Positions 11,934 through 23,630 are shown, numbered from the stretch's first letter. The stretch is 64,000 nt of DNA from Diabrotica undecimpunctata (GCF_040954645.1 NC_092803.1:16493230-16557229); one strand, 5' to 3'. Numbers and translations are program-made. Notes: generated from the letters alone by a model not told the origin.

Positions 11934-12251
11934 TGGCTGGAAAGAAAGGCAAAATGATGGAGAGGCGGCTTATGAAAGACTTCCACATCGGTATAGTCGA
12001 GGGCATCGTTCAAGAAATGAAAATGAACCCAGCGGAAAGTAAGAACGTCTTTGGTCACATTGCCAAAGTAATCGGTAGAAGAGCTACGTTCAAAAGTACC
12101 AAGAAAGACTGGAATGCCTTGGTAAAAAAGAAGAGTTTGCATAATGATCCAATAGGTAGCGCCCAGGAATTAGAAGCTGTAAGAGTCAAGCGGCAGAGTT
12201 TAAGAAGACATATTTTGAGCAATCCTGTTGTTGACGATGATAAACTATTGG
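11934..12251 (+). CDS. trp: trp exon: calmodulin-region C-terminal domain
   Basis: Follows a 99-bp intron and starts with two bases of the split Leu codon. Encodes KKGKMMERRLMKDFHIGIVE and a basic stretch (IGRRATFKSTKKDWNALVKK), matching the conserved region of insect TRP/TRPL where calmodulin binding has been mapped in flies. The exact calmodulin role here is inferred. Ends in phase 1 before GTAAGA. Confidence 0.88.
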
Positions 12252-12566
12252 GTAAGATTTTTTTTTGTTTTAATACATTACTCTCTATTCCTTTATCTGA
12301 GTAGTTTGATGTCTCTTTATTTTGCACATTGTTGAAAATGCATGTATTTTTGTACAGGGGCACTAAAATACTTCTCGAATTATTTGGCATTAGTATCTCT
12401 TTTGCATTAAGATTATCTATACTCGTCCAGGATTAAGATAATCTTTGATCGAATTATTTTACCTCTGTTTATATTATGTGATACTTGAGTAACTTTCTAA
12501 TTTGTCAGTTTAATCTTAATCTGTAATTTTTATACAGGTAAACTACTAAGATTTTTTTTGTTTCAG

Positions 12567-12899
12567 AGTACAACCCTAATTTAACCGAAATACCCAAGAA
12601 AGCACGCGTAGCCTACGTCAAGTTTATGGCTAAAAAGATTCAAGGTGATTACAATACCGAAACCCAAAACATATCGTCTGACGCAACTCAAGAATCAAAA
12701 GATGCCAAGGTAGCTGCAGAAAATATAAATCAATCAGTTAAAAGAAAGCAATCTGTGACACAAATAGCAAAAGAAGAACAAAAGAGGAAACAGTCAATGA
12801 CACAGGAAAGCAAAGATGATCAAGGTAAAAGGAAAGGGTCTGTAACGTCAGAAGGCACAGATGTGCCGAATAAAAGAAAGCAGTCAGTCACATTTAGCG
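12567..12899 (+). CDS. trp: trp exon: KRKQSVT repeat exon
   Basis: Starts after TGTTTCAG completing a Glu codon, then YNPNLTEIPKKARVAYVKFM, which is typical of TRP. After an acidic/Asn linker the exon carries four copies of a heptad-like unit: KRKQSVT, KRKQSMT, KRKGSVT and KRKQSVT. Each has a basophilic kinase consensus (R-x-x-S/T or R-K-x-S). Ends in phase 1. Confidence 0.85.
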
Positions 12900-13014
12900 G
12901 TAAGCATAGGTTTTTTATTATCAGTTCATTGTGAGTTCATTGGTTATTGGAAATATAGAAAAATCATCGATATAATATACTAAGGATGGAACATGTTGGT
13001 ATTTTTACATATAG

Positions 13015-13068
13015 CTGATAATGACGGAACTGACATCAGATTACTAGCTACAATGTCCGATTTAACAG
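13015..13068 (+). CDS. trp: trp small exon (54 bp, possible cassette)
   Basis: Between a TATAG acceptor and GTGATT donor, encodes ADNDGTDIRLLATMSDLTG when joined to its neighbours. Both borders are phase 1 and the length is a multiple of three, so skipping it keeps the frame. No homology was recognised; support is splice signals and phase. Confidence 0.55.
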
Positions 13069-13347
13069 GTGATTACCGTGAATATAGTTATCCTCGATAT
13101 TTTAATGTTAAACAGGTAATATTATATGTTAAGTCAATTATTTAATGTATTCTTTTGGTAAATCAATAAATTCGTTAAATTTTTAATATTTTGCAGTGCT
13201 TTGTTGTTGAAAGTATTGAATTCAAGTTGTATACACAAAACATTTAACACACAGCATCCAACAAAAGATAAGATTCCATTTTATTTGTAAGTATTACGAA
13301 TATAATATAAGAAGTTAAGAATTATATTTTTGTATACACCAGTAGCT

Positions 13348-14038
13348 ACAGTCCATCTAATTTACTTACCGTTGCACGTCATTATCATTGACAGAGATCG
13401 AAGTTGACATAGTTACCAAAATATAAAAAAATCCCGAATAAATTTTAAATCAAATAGGTCACATAATTATTGCAAAAGTGGATTGTACAACAAAACAAAT
13501 TAATATTTCATGTAAATAAATAGAAACAAAACAAGGGTTAAAAAATAATCTTGTTAAAAACAATTTGAGCCGCTTGTATGCGTCGTATAAAGATGTACAA
13601 TATCGTCGTATAAAGATGTAAAGTATCATATGGAAACATAGAAATTTATTTTATTTTATGTAAAATGTAAAATAAAAAGTGTCAACACCGCAACTGTCAA
13701 ATAAGTGTTACCAATTTATGCCAAAATATCACCTTCGTTCGATTACAGTTACAGTGTGTTCCGAACAAATGTTCTTCATAAAAATGCTTTATAATGCATT
13801 TATACAAATTAAATGAAACATATGTGTATTTCTTTAAGTTAATATTAATAGAAACCTTTAAATATTATTTCTACGCTTATATAATAAAATATGTCTAGTG
13901 GCTGTAATGCCCGTGTACTCGGCAAAGTGATTCTAAAAAAGAACACACCTACCGCCTAAATATTTCGTGTTGGTATCATGTGACCTCACGGGCTATGACA
14001 CGGATTACGTGCAACGGTAAGTAAATTAGATGAAGTGT
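13348..14038. mobile_element. ~690-bp non-autonomous TIR element
   Basis: Left CATCTAATTTACTTACCGTT (about 13354) is mirrored at 14013-14032, giving inverted repeats of about 35 bp including GCACGT with few mismatches. Inside, GTCGTATAAAGATGTA is tandemly doubled near 13580-13620. No transposase is encoded. Target duplication could not be fixed. Lies in the 6.85-kb trp intron. Confidence 0.6.
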
Positions 14039-14889
14039 ATGTACCTGTGAAACATATATGTTTTATATCTTTTATTCAAATGTAACAACGAAAATTAATC
14101 ATTATTGTACCACTGACATTCCGGAAACAAGAGACCGCCATTGTCACTAGCTACTTTGGACGCAAGTATTTATTCATAAGTTCCATCCTTAGTATATTAT
14201 TTTCATGAGAAATGTGGAAATTATAAATATTTTAATAAAGTTTGTTATACAGAGTGGAACAGCCAAATGGGATATATTCGATAATAAATAAATGAGGGTA
14301 TGTTCAAAAAACTCTCGGACATGCCGAATGATATTTTTATTGGCACATTTTTTGCAATAAAAAATTTTCATACAGGGTGTTTCATGTAACAGTAGCCAAT
14401 ACTAACTTTCTTATTTTAAATATGATACCTTGAATATTATTGAATTTTTAAATTCCTCAGAATATTATAGATCCTATTATTAACAATATCCTATACATTT
14501 CTTTAACTGTTTCTAAAATATTAAGTGTTTCAGATTGATCGCAAAATTTGCTACAATACACTCAATGCTATTTCCCCTGCAGGTCTTAATAGTGAGAAAC
14601 TAAATAAAAACTATTCCAGCGTCCCTTTTTACTGATATTAAATCAAAAAATATTTTTTATAATAGTTTTGTTTACTTTACTCTAAAGCTAAGTGTACTTA
14701 GCAAATTTTTATTTGTCTACATGACAGTATTTGTTAGTTGTATAGTCGTTTGAGTTGATAATAAACTGATCGGGGTCATTGAAAGCCTTTACAAGAACAC
14801 TACTAATTATGTGATTAGAGAAAACTATAAATCACAATTATATAATCTTATGACCACTGAAAGAAAGAACACTGTCAACGCTGAAAGCG
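14039..14889. other. AT-rich intron sequence
   Basis: No gene recognised. A TACAGGGTGTTTCATGTAAC at about 14373 looks like the end of a mariner-type element, but no partner end or transposase was identified. Confidence 0.4.
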
Positions 14890-15256
14890 GCGGAAATGGA
14901 TTTTTGGAGAAGAGCCGCAGGAAGATCTAGAAGAGAAAAAATTACCAACGAACGCATTAGAGAAATAATGGAAATCAAACGAACAATCACAGATGACCTA
15001 ACAACAAAACAACTTATCTGGTTCGGACACATACAAAGAATGGACGAGCAACGAATGCCAAAAGAAATACTAAAGTGGCAACCAGAAGGAAAGAGAAAAC
15101 GAGGTAGACCGAGAAAAAGTTGGAGCGAAGGAATAAATAAAGAACTGAGAGAGAGGGCCATAAAAGAAGATCTATGGAACAACCGGTCTAAGTGGCGATT
15201 GGAAGTCGGAAAACGGCGGAGAACGTTATAAACCGACAAGTAGTAGTAGTAGTATA
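14890..15256 (+). pseudogene. RTE-like LINE 3' end (C-terminal RT remnant)
   Basis: A single open frame of 111 residues: FWRRAAGRSRREKITNERI, LIWFGHIQRMDEQRMPKEIL, and KRGRPRKSW near its end. The ending (GKRRRTL then AAACCGACAAG) parallels the LINE at 1646-4054 (GQLRKTF then AAACCGATG), so both are copies of related families. A (TAG)n tail follows at 15238-15255. This is a strongly 5'-truncated insertion in a trp intron. Confidence 0.8.
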
Positions 15257-16019
15257 ATCTTATAATGTATTCCTTGGGTTGGTTAAGACAATTAAGGGAA
15301 GAGAATTAAGCGCCACCCTCTTTAGTCAGATTTAATCGTCAGTTTTGCTTATCGCTGCATCAAAAATGTACCGTACTAAAGAAATACAAAAATTTTAAAT
15401 ACTCTACTAAAAAATAACAATCAAATTTTTTGTAAAAACAAAAAAACCGTTCAGTTTATTTAAAATTCATATTGTTGTTGTAACATTGGTATTCATATTA
15501 TTTTGGAGCTATTCCTTGTGGCATTTTAGTAATATTTACTACCTTTGATTGGAATTGAAGTAGGGAATAGAAAATATAATACCCAACAAACACAAAATCA
15601 GGGCCAAGTTAGTCCAATATAACAGAGAAAACAAGAAATCAACCTGTAAACCAACAAAACATCCAACAAGCCATCATATTGCAATCACCTCTACAACTAC
15701 CTCAAGCAAATAATAGCAACTCTGAACAACGAATTTAAAAAATTATGGAGCATATGGAAAAAATGTTTAACATCCTGATGCCTCTTATCTCCAAACTAAA
15801 TGTTTAAAAATCTAAAGATTAGAGTCTGGAATGTCAACGGCTTGACAAACTATAGTCAAGCAGTAGAAGCATTTATTTCCTAAACCAACATTGACATCAT
15901 TCTGATTTCTGAGGCACATACAAATAAAATTTAATTTAAGATTAAAAATTATCAAACCTACTTCACTGAACATCCACAAAGCAAAGCTAATGTCGAGACT
16001 GTAATAATAGTAAGAAATA

Positions 16020-17319
16020 CAGTATTGCCCAAAATAAACAGTACTGAAACTGAAACATAGATGTCCCTTTGTGCGCGCTGTCATATTTAAATTAACTAGT
16101 ATAGACCTGTCAAGTAATCCTTGAACAATTAATTATTAAGGCCTAATTGTTAAAAATGGTGTTAAGTACAGAGGAGAAAGTGTTTCTTGTAGAGCATTAT
16201 TTTTGCTCATACGGAATCGGCCGATATAATACTGCAAGTATGTAATACGTGTGTGATCAATTCACATAACGGTTTAATAAACGTTTTCCAAGTAATGTTG
16301 TAATTTTAAAGGTTGTTGAAAAGTTTAGAAATACGGGTAATGTATTGTGCCAACGAAAAGGAAACTCAAGGCGTCTCAGGACAGTTAACAACAACGATAA
16401 CCTTAAACGTGTTTTTGAGCGAATCTTGGAAAATCCGAAAGCCAGCCAGACAAGAACAGCGTTGCATCTTGGCTTAAAACGAACTTCCTTGCAAAAAATC
16501 CTGAAGGAGCTGGGTGCATTTTCGTATGTGATTCAGGTACATCAACAATTGCATCCCAGGGATTATCACAGTAGAGTGGAATATTGTGCCAGAATTCTTG
16601 CATTACAGTATGAAAATCCTGAATTTTTGAAAAATGTATGGTTTTCAGAAGAAGCACATTTTCATTTGTCAGACCATGTAAATCGTAGCACAAATCAATT
16701 TATGGGCTTTGTCAGACCAGATGAAGTTCAAGAAGTTCCTTTACGTAGCGCAAAAACGAGTGTCTGGTGTGCAGTTTCGGGACACGGAATCATTGGTCCA
16801 TACTTTATCGAAGAAAATGGTAGGCAAGTAACACTTAATCAACAGAGGTACATACAAATTTTAATACGCTTTATCCCTAATCTACGTCAGTTTTGTCGTG
16901 CAGGTAATTTAGCATTTCGGGGACAATTTTTCCAGCAAAATGGGGCAACTTGCCATACTGCTGTCGCAGTTCGTCAATTTCTTCAGGGACATTTTCCAAA
17001 CAAATTTATTTCACGATTTACTGACTTTCCCTATCCTGCACATTCTCCAGATACATACATTTGAGGCATAGCTAAAACTGCCGTTTTTAAACGGGCACCA
17101 CAAACCATCAATGAGTTAAAGGATGCCGTTAGAGCCTTCTTCACGGACTTAAGACAACCTTTATTCCATAACATTACGAGAAATCTGGAATATCGGTATG
17201 AAGTCTGTCTTGAGAGAGGAGGAGCTCATTTAGAACTTGTTATAAAGTGTCAATAATATGTATTTTTTAAAACAATAAAATAATTACAAATTCAGTACTG
17301 TTTATTTTGGGCTATACTG
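16020..17319 (+). mobile_element. 1300-bp mariner-superfamily element, degraded
   Basis: Ends match over about 29 bp: left CAGTATTGCCCAAAATAAAC, right the inverse with one difference, continuing AGTACTGAA. TA is duplicated at 16018-16019 and 17320-17321. It has the same size class as the intact element at 43846-45148 but different terminal repeats. Confidence 0.88.
16156..17256 (+). pseudogene. mariner-superfamily transposase, catalytically dead
   Basis: The N-terminus starts MVLSTEEKVFLVEHYF at 16156 and has stops and a frameshift before the long open part (16345-17064). The protein has a helix-turn-helix region, then WFSEEAHFHLSDHVN, SVWCAVSGHGIIGPYF and FFQQNGATCHTAVAV. In relatives these blocks read SDEAHF and QQDGTTCH, so the first two catalytic aspartates have become Glu and Asn. 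A stop falls right after the third block (SPD), and the C-terminal tail continues to 17256. Cut-and-paste activity can be excluded for this copy. Confidence 0.85.
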
Positions 17320-17509
17320 TATTATTAATCACAATGAAACAAATAAAACTAAAGAATTAAACAAAGAAGCCACATCGATATCAAACTCAAAAAAAATTAA
17401 ATGATAGAATGGTTAATACAGAAAAATATTCCATTTATATCTACCGCTTTAAAACCTGAATTATATGAAATCATCAAATATCATAAACCTCATCATGTAA
17501 AATACATCA

Positions 17510-17950
17510 TTATCATCATCATTCTGGCTTTACAACTCTGCGTGGGTCCTCACCTCCACAAGAATTTCTCTGTAGTCGTCCCTATCCATCGCCTTCCTCC
17601 GCCGAGTGTATTACCATATTTCTCATGTCTTTATCGATGTTATCAAGAAACCTTGTTCTGGGTTTTCCTCTACTTATCTGAACAAAAGAAGCATTTGTCT
17701 AGCTGGATCATTTTGTTCTATCCGTATTACATGCCCTATCTACCTCAGACGTCCTATCTTAATATGTTTTACGATATCAGGTTCCTGGTATATTCTAGAA
17801 AGTTCGAAGTTGTGTCGTCTTTTCCACACTCCATTGTCATTCACTGCTCTATAGATTCGCCTTAGTACTTTTCTTTCGAAACATCCTAACATGTTTTCAT
17901 TACTTTTTGTTACAGTCCAGGTCTTTGAACCTTATCTTAGGATTGGGTGT
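17510..17950 (-). pseudogene. RTE-like LINE 3' end, minus strand
   Basis: Read on the minus strand this is the C-terminal part of the same LINE family found in plus orientation at 18900-19345: GRPRTRF-type block, the MRNMVIH-like segment and a 3' (GAT)n tail (ATCATCATC at about 17508-17520). The two copies face each other and form an imperfect inverted repeat of about 430 bp. Confidence 0.7.
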
Positions 17951-17999
17951 ATTATTGTTTTGTAGTTTTATTTTTGTATTTCTCGATATAATTTTGGAT

Positions 18000-19345
18000 T
18001 TAAGGAGGAGATTAAGTTCAAAATAGCATCTGTTGGTCAAGCTTCTAAATGCAGCGTATAAAAAATTTTCCACAGTCCTATGTCACCGTATGGCACCATA
18101 TGCAGAACGGATAGTAGGAAAATACCAGGCTGGTTTCAGAGGTGGTAAATCGAAAATTCATCAGATTCCAACCCTGAAACAAATTTTGGAAAAACACTGG
18201 AATATGGCATTATTACTCATCACGTATTTATAGAATACAAAGCAGCCTAAGACTCTGTGAATAGAAGAGAAATATTCAAAGCAATGAAAAAGCTAGGAAT
18301 ACCAAATGAGTTCGTAAATTTAACAAAACTAACTCTTGAAAAAGTGAAATGTAGAATACGAATTCAGGGGGAACTGTCTGAACCTTTTAGGTTCGAAATA
18401 ACGGTCTGCGCCAGGGAGACTCTCTCTCCTGTATACTGTCCAATCTGGCTCTGGAAAAAGTAATACGTATGTAACAAATCACAACCATTGGATCAATATG
18501 TAATAAATCAGTGCAAATCCTGGCCTATGCTGATGATATTAATATTGTGGGGAGAACGGAAAACGCTGTACGAGAGGCGTATGTAGCATTAAAAGAATCA
18601 GCTACAAAAATAGGTTTAATAATAAACACCAACAAAGCGAAGTATATAAAAATAAGCACGCAGCCACAAATCCTATGACCACTTGTTACAGAAAACGACG
18701 TCATCGAAGCAGAGAACGAATTTGTATACCTGGGAGCGCTCCTTAACACTGAAAATAATACTACCGCAGAGATAAACCGCAGAATTTGCACGGCCAACAG
18801 ATGATATTAGGTATTCAATTTCCTCCTTAAATTCACAATTATGTGGAGAAATACAAAAATAAAACTCTACAAAATAATAATACGTTCAGTCCTAACATAT
18901 GGCTTAGAGACCTGGACTCGAAAAAGTACATAATGAAAACATGTTAGGATGTTTCGAAAGAAAAGTACTAAGGCGAATCTATGGAGCAGTGAATGACAAT
19001 GGAGTGTGGAGAAGACGATACAACTTCAAACTTTATAGAATATACCAGGAACCAAATGTCGTAAAGCATATTAGATATGACGTCTGAGGTGGATAGGGCA
19101 TGTAATGTGGATGGAACAAATTGACCCAGCTAGAAAAACGCCTCTTGATAGACCCATTGATCAGAGAATAAAAGGAAGACCCAGAACAAGGTTCCTTGAT
19201 AATATCGATGAAGACATGAGAAATATGGAAATACGTGCTTGGCGGAGGAGGGGAGGGCGATGGATAGCGACCACTGGAGAGAAATTCTTGAGGAGGCTAG
19301 GACCTACGCAGAGTTGTAAAGCCAGAATGGTGATGATGATTTCAA
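18000..19345 (+). pseudogene. RTE-like LINE reverse transcriptase, broken
   Basis: Begins with LLNAAYKKFSTVLCHRMAPY and GKYQAGFRGGKSKIHQI (RT motif 2 region), then an IQGEL-block, ILAYADDINIV (about 18523, catalytic DD), FVYLGALLNTENNTTAEINR, and the 3' domain KGRPRTRFLDNIDEDMRNME. Multiple stops and frameshifts break it. Ends with a (GATGAT) tail at 19328-19340. In the 6.85-kb trp intron, sense orientation. Confidence 0.8.
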
Positions 19346-19920
19346 ACATATTGTTTATTGTAATATTGATAACAGATTTCAATAAATAAAGGAAGTTAAA
19401 AAAAAAATAGGAATTGACCACAATTTCAGTAACATCGAAAATTTCACAGTCGAAACGTCAATTAAGTAATACAGTTAATTCTCATTAAAGATAGCAAATA
19501 ACATTGATATTCAATTGTTAACTTGTTTTTAATAACTTCAGCATTCATGTAGAAATAAAAAAATGTATAATATCTTATATTAAAAGATTATGTTATAATT
19601 TTTTATTCATTATAAACTATTCTTACTCTTTGGCTAATAACCATTATTGCTGTAAAATTTTTTTCTCCTTATAGTTTTCTTCTTATAATTAAATTAAGAC
19701 AGAACTTACCTCAATTCCATAAACAGCGAATCTTTCAATGCAAACTATATTATCAATTTTGTACTACCGTTTACAATCCCACTATATAACAACTTCCAAA
19801 TGTATTAAATCACAGCACACTCATAGAAAAACCTATAATTCAGTTTATTTTTATCGCCAAACACTCACACACTCAATCTGGAAAAGTTGTAGTAATATTT
19901 ATTTGGATTACATTTGAAAG
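19346..19920. other. AT-rich trp intron, no gene seen
   Basis: No coding signal; plain AT-rich DNA up to the acceptor at 19919-19920. Confidence 0.6.
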
Positions 19921-20006
19921 GAACCGCGGGATCAGACACAACTGCCAAACCTGCGACCGACACTCCAGGAAAACGGGATTCCATGGATTCTATATATGCG
20001 CAGGAG
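19921..20006 (+). CDS. trp: trp exon: Thr/Asp-rich linker
   Basis: Starts after TTTGAAAG with two bases of a split Gly codon; encodes TAGSDTTAKPATDTPGKRDS and MDSIYAQE, then GTGAGT in phase 0. The composition fits the low-complexity TRP tail; the identification rests on frame continuity and splice signals. Confidence 0.7.
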
Positions 20007-20440
20007 GTGAGTGCTTGTTTATGTTATGTACTTTGAGTTATTAAAATATCAAGAAGTAGTTTAACTAAACGTACGGTTTAAGGTTAGATTTAATGGGTTT
20101 TTATGTTTGGGATATGCTGGATATTAAAATAAAATATTAAGAGATTATGTTTAGCAAACCTAAAAGTATAGAAATATTGGTAGGACATAAATTCGTTCAT
20201 AAAAACTGCTAATTTTCTAGTTTTTGTGACTTAGTTTTTAATATTAAATTCTGAATATACTTTTAGAAAATAACTGTCATTTGTTTACGTTTTCGATGTT
20301 TCTTATATTGCTTACACCACAGAAATGGTGGCTGTTACCAAAAATAGCAACAAAAACATCAAAACTTGGTAACTAATAAGCTTTAAGCGATAGTTGAGGC
20401 CCTGCATTGGTTACTAGTAACCAAACTCGGTGACCAGGTA
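20007..20440. other. trp intron, no gene seen
   Basis: AT-rich sequence without recognisable motif, up to the TA next to the transposon at 20441. Confidence 0.5.
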
Positions 20441-20591
20441 CAGCTGGCTCTTAAAAAACTGATACAACTCTTAAAGCGTATTTTGTAGAAAATTGAGCAG
20501 TGTATTTTGAAGAATAAATACTTATTTTTTACATTCTGTCACTATAAAATCTTAAAATTTGTCAAATAACTTAGTCTATTCAACCTCAAAA

Positions 20592-21070
20592 AATAGCTCC
20601 ACATGCTAGCAAAGAACTAAAAGCAAGAATTGTAACGAAATTAGAAGATGGTTGGTCACTATCTGCCGTAGCGAACCATTTTAACGTAAGCAAAACAACA
20701 GTTTTTAATATTAATACAAGATGAAGAGAACAAGAAACTCTCAAAAGAAAGCAAGGTTCTGTAAGACCAAAAATATCTACTGCTCATGAAGATCGTACCG
20801 CTTTTGGGGAGATTAGAAGAGAATCCTTTTGAAAATGCGAAAACTGCAAGAATTATGTCACAGTTTCCGGGAAGAAAGACAATAACTTGGCGCAAGACTT
20901 AAAGCATCGAGTCTTAGGTACCAAACTGCAGCAAAAAAACAAGCTCTTACACCACAACAGAAGCAATCAAGACTTATATTTGCTTTAAACCGTCAGCTAC
21001 AAAATCAAGATTTTTGGAACAGATGATATTGACAGATGAGAAAATTTTTCAATCTTCTAAAGAGGGCAAA
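20592..21070 (+). pseudogene. Tc1/mariner-like transposase, N-terminal half
   Basis: ASKELKARIVTKLEDGWSLS and VANHFNVSKTTVFNI form a helix-turn-helix; later frames give REQETLKRKQGSVRPKIS, an AKTARIMSQFPGRKT block and LTDEKIFQSSKEGK with the first catalytic Asp. Several frameshifts and a stop are present. The coding region ends abruptly near 21070 where hAT sequence begins, so the second and third catalytic residues are missing. Confidence 0.75.
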
Positions 21071-21074
21071 ATTC

Positions 21075-22263
21075 TAAAAATGGTGTTAACTGTGTTATAT
21101 TTCATTGCATTATCCATCAAGACGCTCTCTGTGTAAAGATAATTAAATCAACGATACTCTGAAAACTGTAGTGCAGATAGTAAACAGCTTAAGAGAAGGA
21201 AACAGAGCTCAGCGACACCGAAAATTCATCTCTTTCTTGGAGGAATTAAATACTAAATATAAGGACGTCCCCCTACATTCAGAGACACGCTGGTTGAGTG
21301 CAGGTAAATGCCTTAGAAATTTCTTTTCTTTAAGAAAAGAGATCTTACTGTTTTTTGAAACGGAAATTGTTACTAACACGGACGTATTTATAACAAAGCT
21401 TATGAACAAAACATTTCTTCAATTTCTAACAGACATTACCTCTCACTTGAACACATTAAACCTACAACTCCAGGGGAAAAATGAGACAGTATCACAGTTG
21501 GTTGGTCAAATTGAGACATTTCGCAAAAACTTGATCTTTTCGAGAACTGCGTGAAAATAAACAACCTCACATATCTTCCTGCGTGTTTCGAAATAAATGA
21601 AGAAGAAGCCATGGTCGATTTCTCGAGGTTTGCAAAAGTTCTTACAGAAATAAAAAGAGAATTCTATGAAAGGTTTTCGGAATTTGATGCACTAAAACCC
21701 GATCTGGAGCTTTTTAACAATCCAATGGGAGTCAACATCCAGAACCAATCAGCAGAATACCAATTAGAGCTGTGCGAACTACAGTCCGATTCGTTTTTTC
21801 AAGCAAAGAAAAATGAAGACATTAGTACCTTTTGGAAATTAGTCTCCAAGGATGGATTTCTTAAACTTCGTAACTTTGCATTGAAACTATATTCAATGTT
21901 TGGTAGTACGTATATATGTGAAAGTACATTTTCTGCTTTGAAGAGTATTAAATTTAAAATACGTAATCACATGGAAAACTGGATTCTCTGGAAGCGTGTA
22001 TTAGACTCACTACGACTAGCATAGATATAGATGTGCAAAAGTTAGTAGAGGATTGCCTCAAATATCCCATTGATTTTTTATTTTATGTTAAATTTTAAAC
22101 ATAACATGTAAATTTTAAATCATAATAAAATACTTGTAAGTAATATTTCGTTTGTATATTATTTTTTAAAATAAACTTTTTTTGAACAGTCGAGTTCTCT
22201 GGCCCTTCATAATAATTTCAAATTTAATATGGCCCGCAAAGTCTAAAAGGTTGGACCACACTG
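21075..22263 (+). pseudogene. hAT transposase C-terminal part (GTF2I-repeat/ZBED-like group)
   Basis: FHCIIHQDALCVKI, HSETRWLSAGKCLRNFFSLR, LNLQLQGKNETVSQLVGQIE and the hAT dimerisation block GSTYICESTFSALKSIKFKI identify a hAT-superfamily transposase of the type found in GTF2IRD2-like and ZBED-like proteins. A frameshift near 21555 splits two ORFs (21171-21554, 21551-22024). The 3' end is a hAT-like terminus reading, in reverse, CAGTGTGGTCCAACCTTTTA and ending at 22263. The 5' half, zinc finger and left terminus are absent. Confidence 0.8.
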
Positions 22264-22417
22264 AATTAACATATGTAATCAATTTTTTGTTGTTTGTTTG
22301 TTTATTTTATTATTTGTCTGTCATAATAAATATAATATAACGTCAGAACAATCAAATACACTGCTCAAAATGATCAAATCTTACTAAGAGTCGTATCAGT
22401 TTTTTAGGAACCAGCTG

Positions 22418-23630
22418 TACATAAAGAAAAACAATTATAGGGGGATTCTCTTAGAACCAATTTCTTTACAAAGTATCCAGAACCTCAATGCCCTTCATCC
22501 CTCTCGTTATTGATATGTTTATGAAAGCATTTATAATCATCATAAAATCATCTGACCTAACAGTCAAAACACAATTTCTGCATCGAAACAAAAAAAATCC
22601 ATTACTAATTAATTACATCAATAGTTCCATCTTATACGTCAAACTATTTCTATTTCTGAACGAGGAAAACTCAAAGCGAACTTTTCCATCTTTAAGAGAT
22701 TATTATCTCCACCAGTTGATCGAAGTCTAAAATCCAAAATATTGCCCATCGACATCTGAATTCTCCTACTTATATACTATGATGCTACTCCTTTCTTCCT
22801 ATCATATATTCGTTCTATCACACATTATAAGAAAGATATTTCACAAAGAATATATCAAGACTATTTTACAACCACTCAAAAAAAAACCGACGTTTTTGGC
22901 CCTCTTAAATATTACCACCATTACCTCTATTTTCTTGTGGTGTATACTATATATCCTGTTTTTGTGGCGCCTTATACATTAGAACATTACAAGAACATTA
23001 AAGAAGAATTGGATTGGGTTATTCCATCTATTCTGTACTGCTAAGATATCATTTTTCCGTATTGTTTGTAAAACCCAGATTTGTTTTAAAAAATCCAACT
23101 CTATTCCAGAAAAATTCATGAATTCATGAGTCTAAATCCGAAGGTATTTTTAGAATATAAATAGGGAGAAAGGCTATTTCTTATGTCTCATCCAGAAGCC
23201 AACTCCATACTATCCGCTAGAACTCACCAATACAGGCGACGCGTTCTGCAACTGGCACCATCCAAAAGAATAAGATATATTGGTCGACGATCCAAACGAT
23301 CAGCTACATAAGGGTAGTTATATAAAAAATATGTGTAATAACCTATAATATAAGACACCAAAGATGCCTTAAAATAGTTCCATAGAGTATATTTTTACAC
23401 ATCGAAGTGATAGAACCTGAATGTTGCTCTCAAGCTTTACCACTTTCCTACAGTTGTAAGATAGCAAAGACGATCATGATTTAAAAACAGGGGAAATCCC
23501 AGACCAACGTTGCATTATGTACACCAATTTCTCTCCTAAACACACGAGAAATGTATCTAAATGTAAATTACTCTCCCACTCTCTTCGTTTGCTAATGAAT
23601 AAATTGGCCAAAAACATTCTGAAAAGTCCG
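22418..23630. other. AT-rich trp intron, no gene recognised
   Basis: Several ORFs of 65-80 codons are hydrophobic and AT-driven, with no recognised family. Confidence 0.4.

Larger units (their letters stand above)
15590..17500 (+). pseudogene. Jockey-type LINE: ORF1 end and endonuclease start, split by a DNA transposon
   Basis: 15590-15807 resembles the Gln/Asn-rich C-terminus of a LINE ORF1, ending in KMFNILMPLISKLNV. From about 15800, LKIRVWNVNGLTNYSQAVEA and DIILISEAHTNK are the N-terminal endonuclease motifs (catalytic Asn and Glu blocks). Stops interrupt it. The frame is broken at 16019 by a 1.3-kb transposon and a short continuation follows to about 17500. Confidence 0.65.
20441..22417 (+). 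mobile_element. Tc1/mariner-like element interrupted by a hAT remnant
   Basis: Left end CAGCTGGCTCTTAAAAAACT and its inverse at 22385-22417 (CCTAAAAAACTGATACGACT when reversed) form TIRs of about 33 bp, flanked by TA at 20439-20440 and 22418-22419. About 1.2 kb of the interior is hAT-derived (roughly 21075-22263), so the original element was much shorter. Confidence 0.8.

Noticed and set aside
22488..22982. Hydrophobic ORFs suggesting a chemoreceptor exon
   Set aside because: No conserved receptor motif, and the frames are short and unsupported by splice sites.
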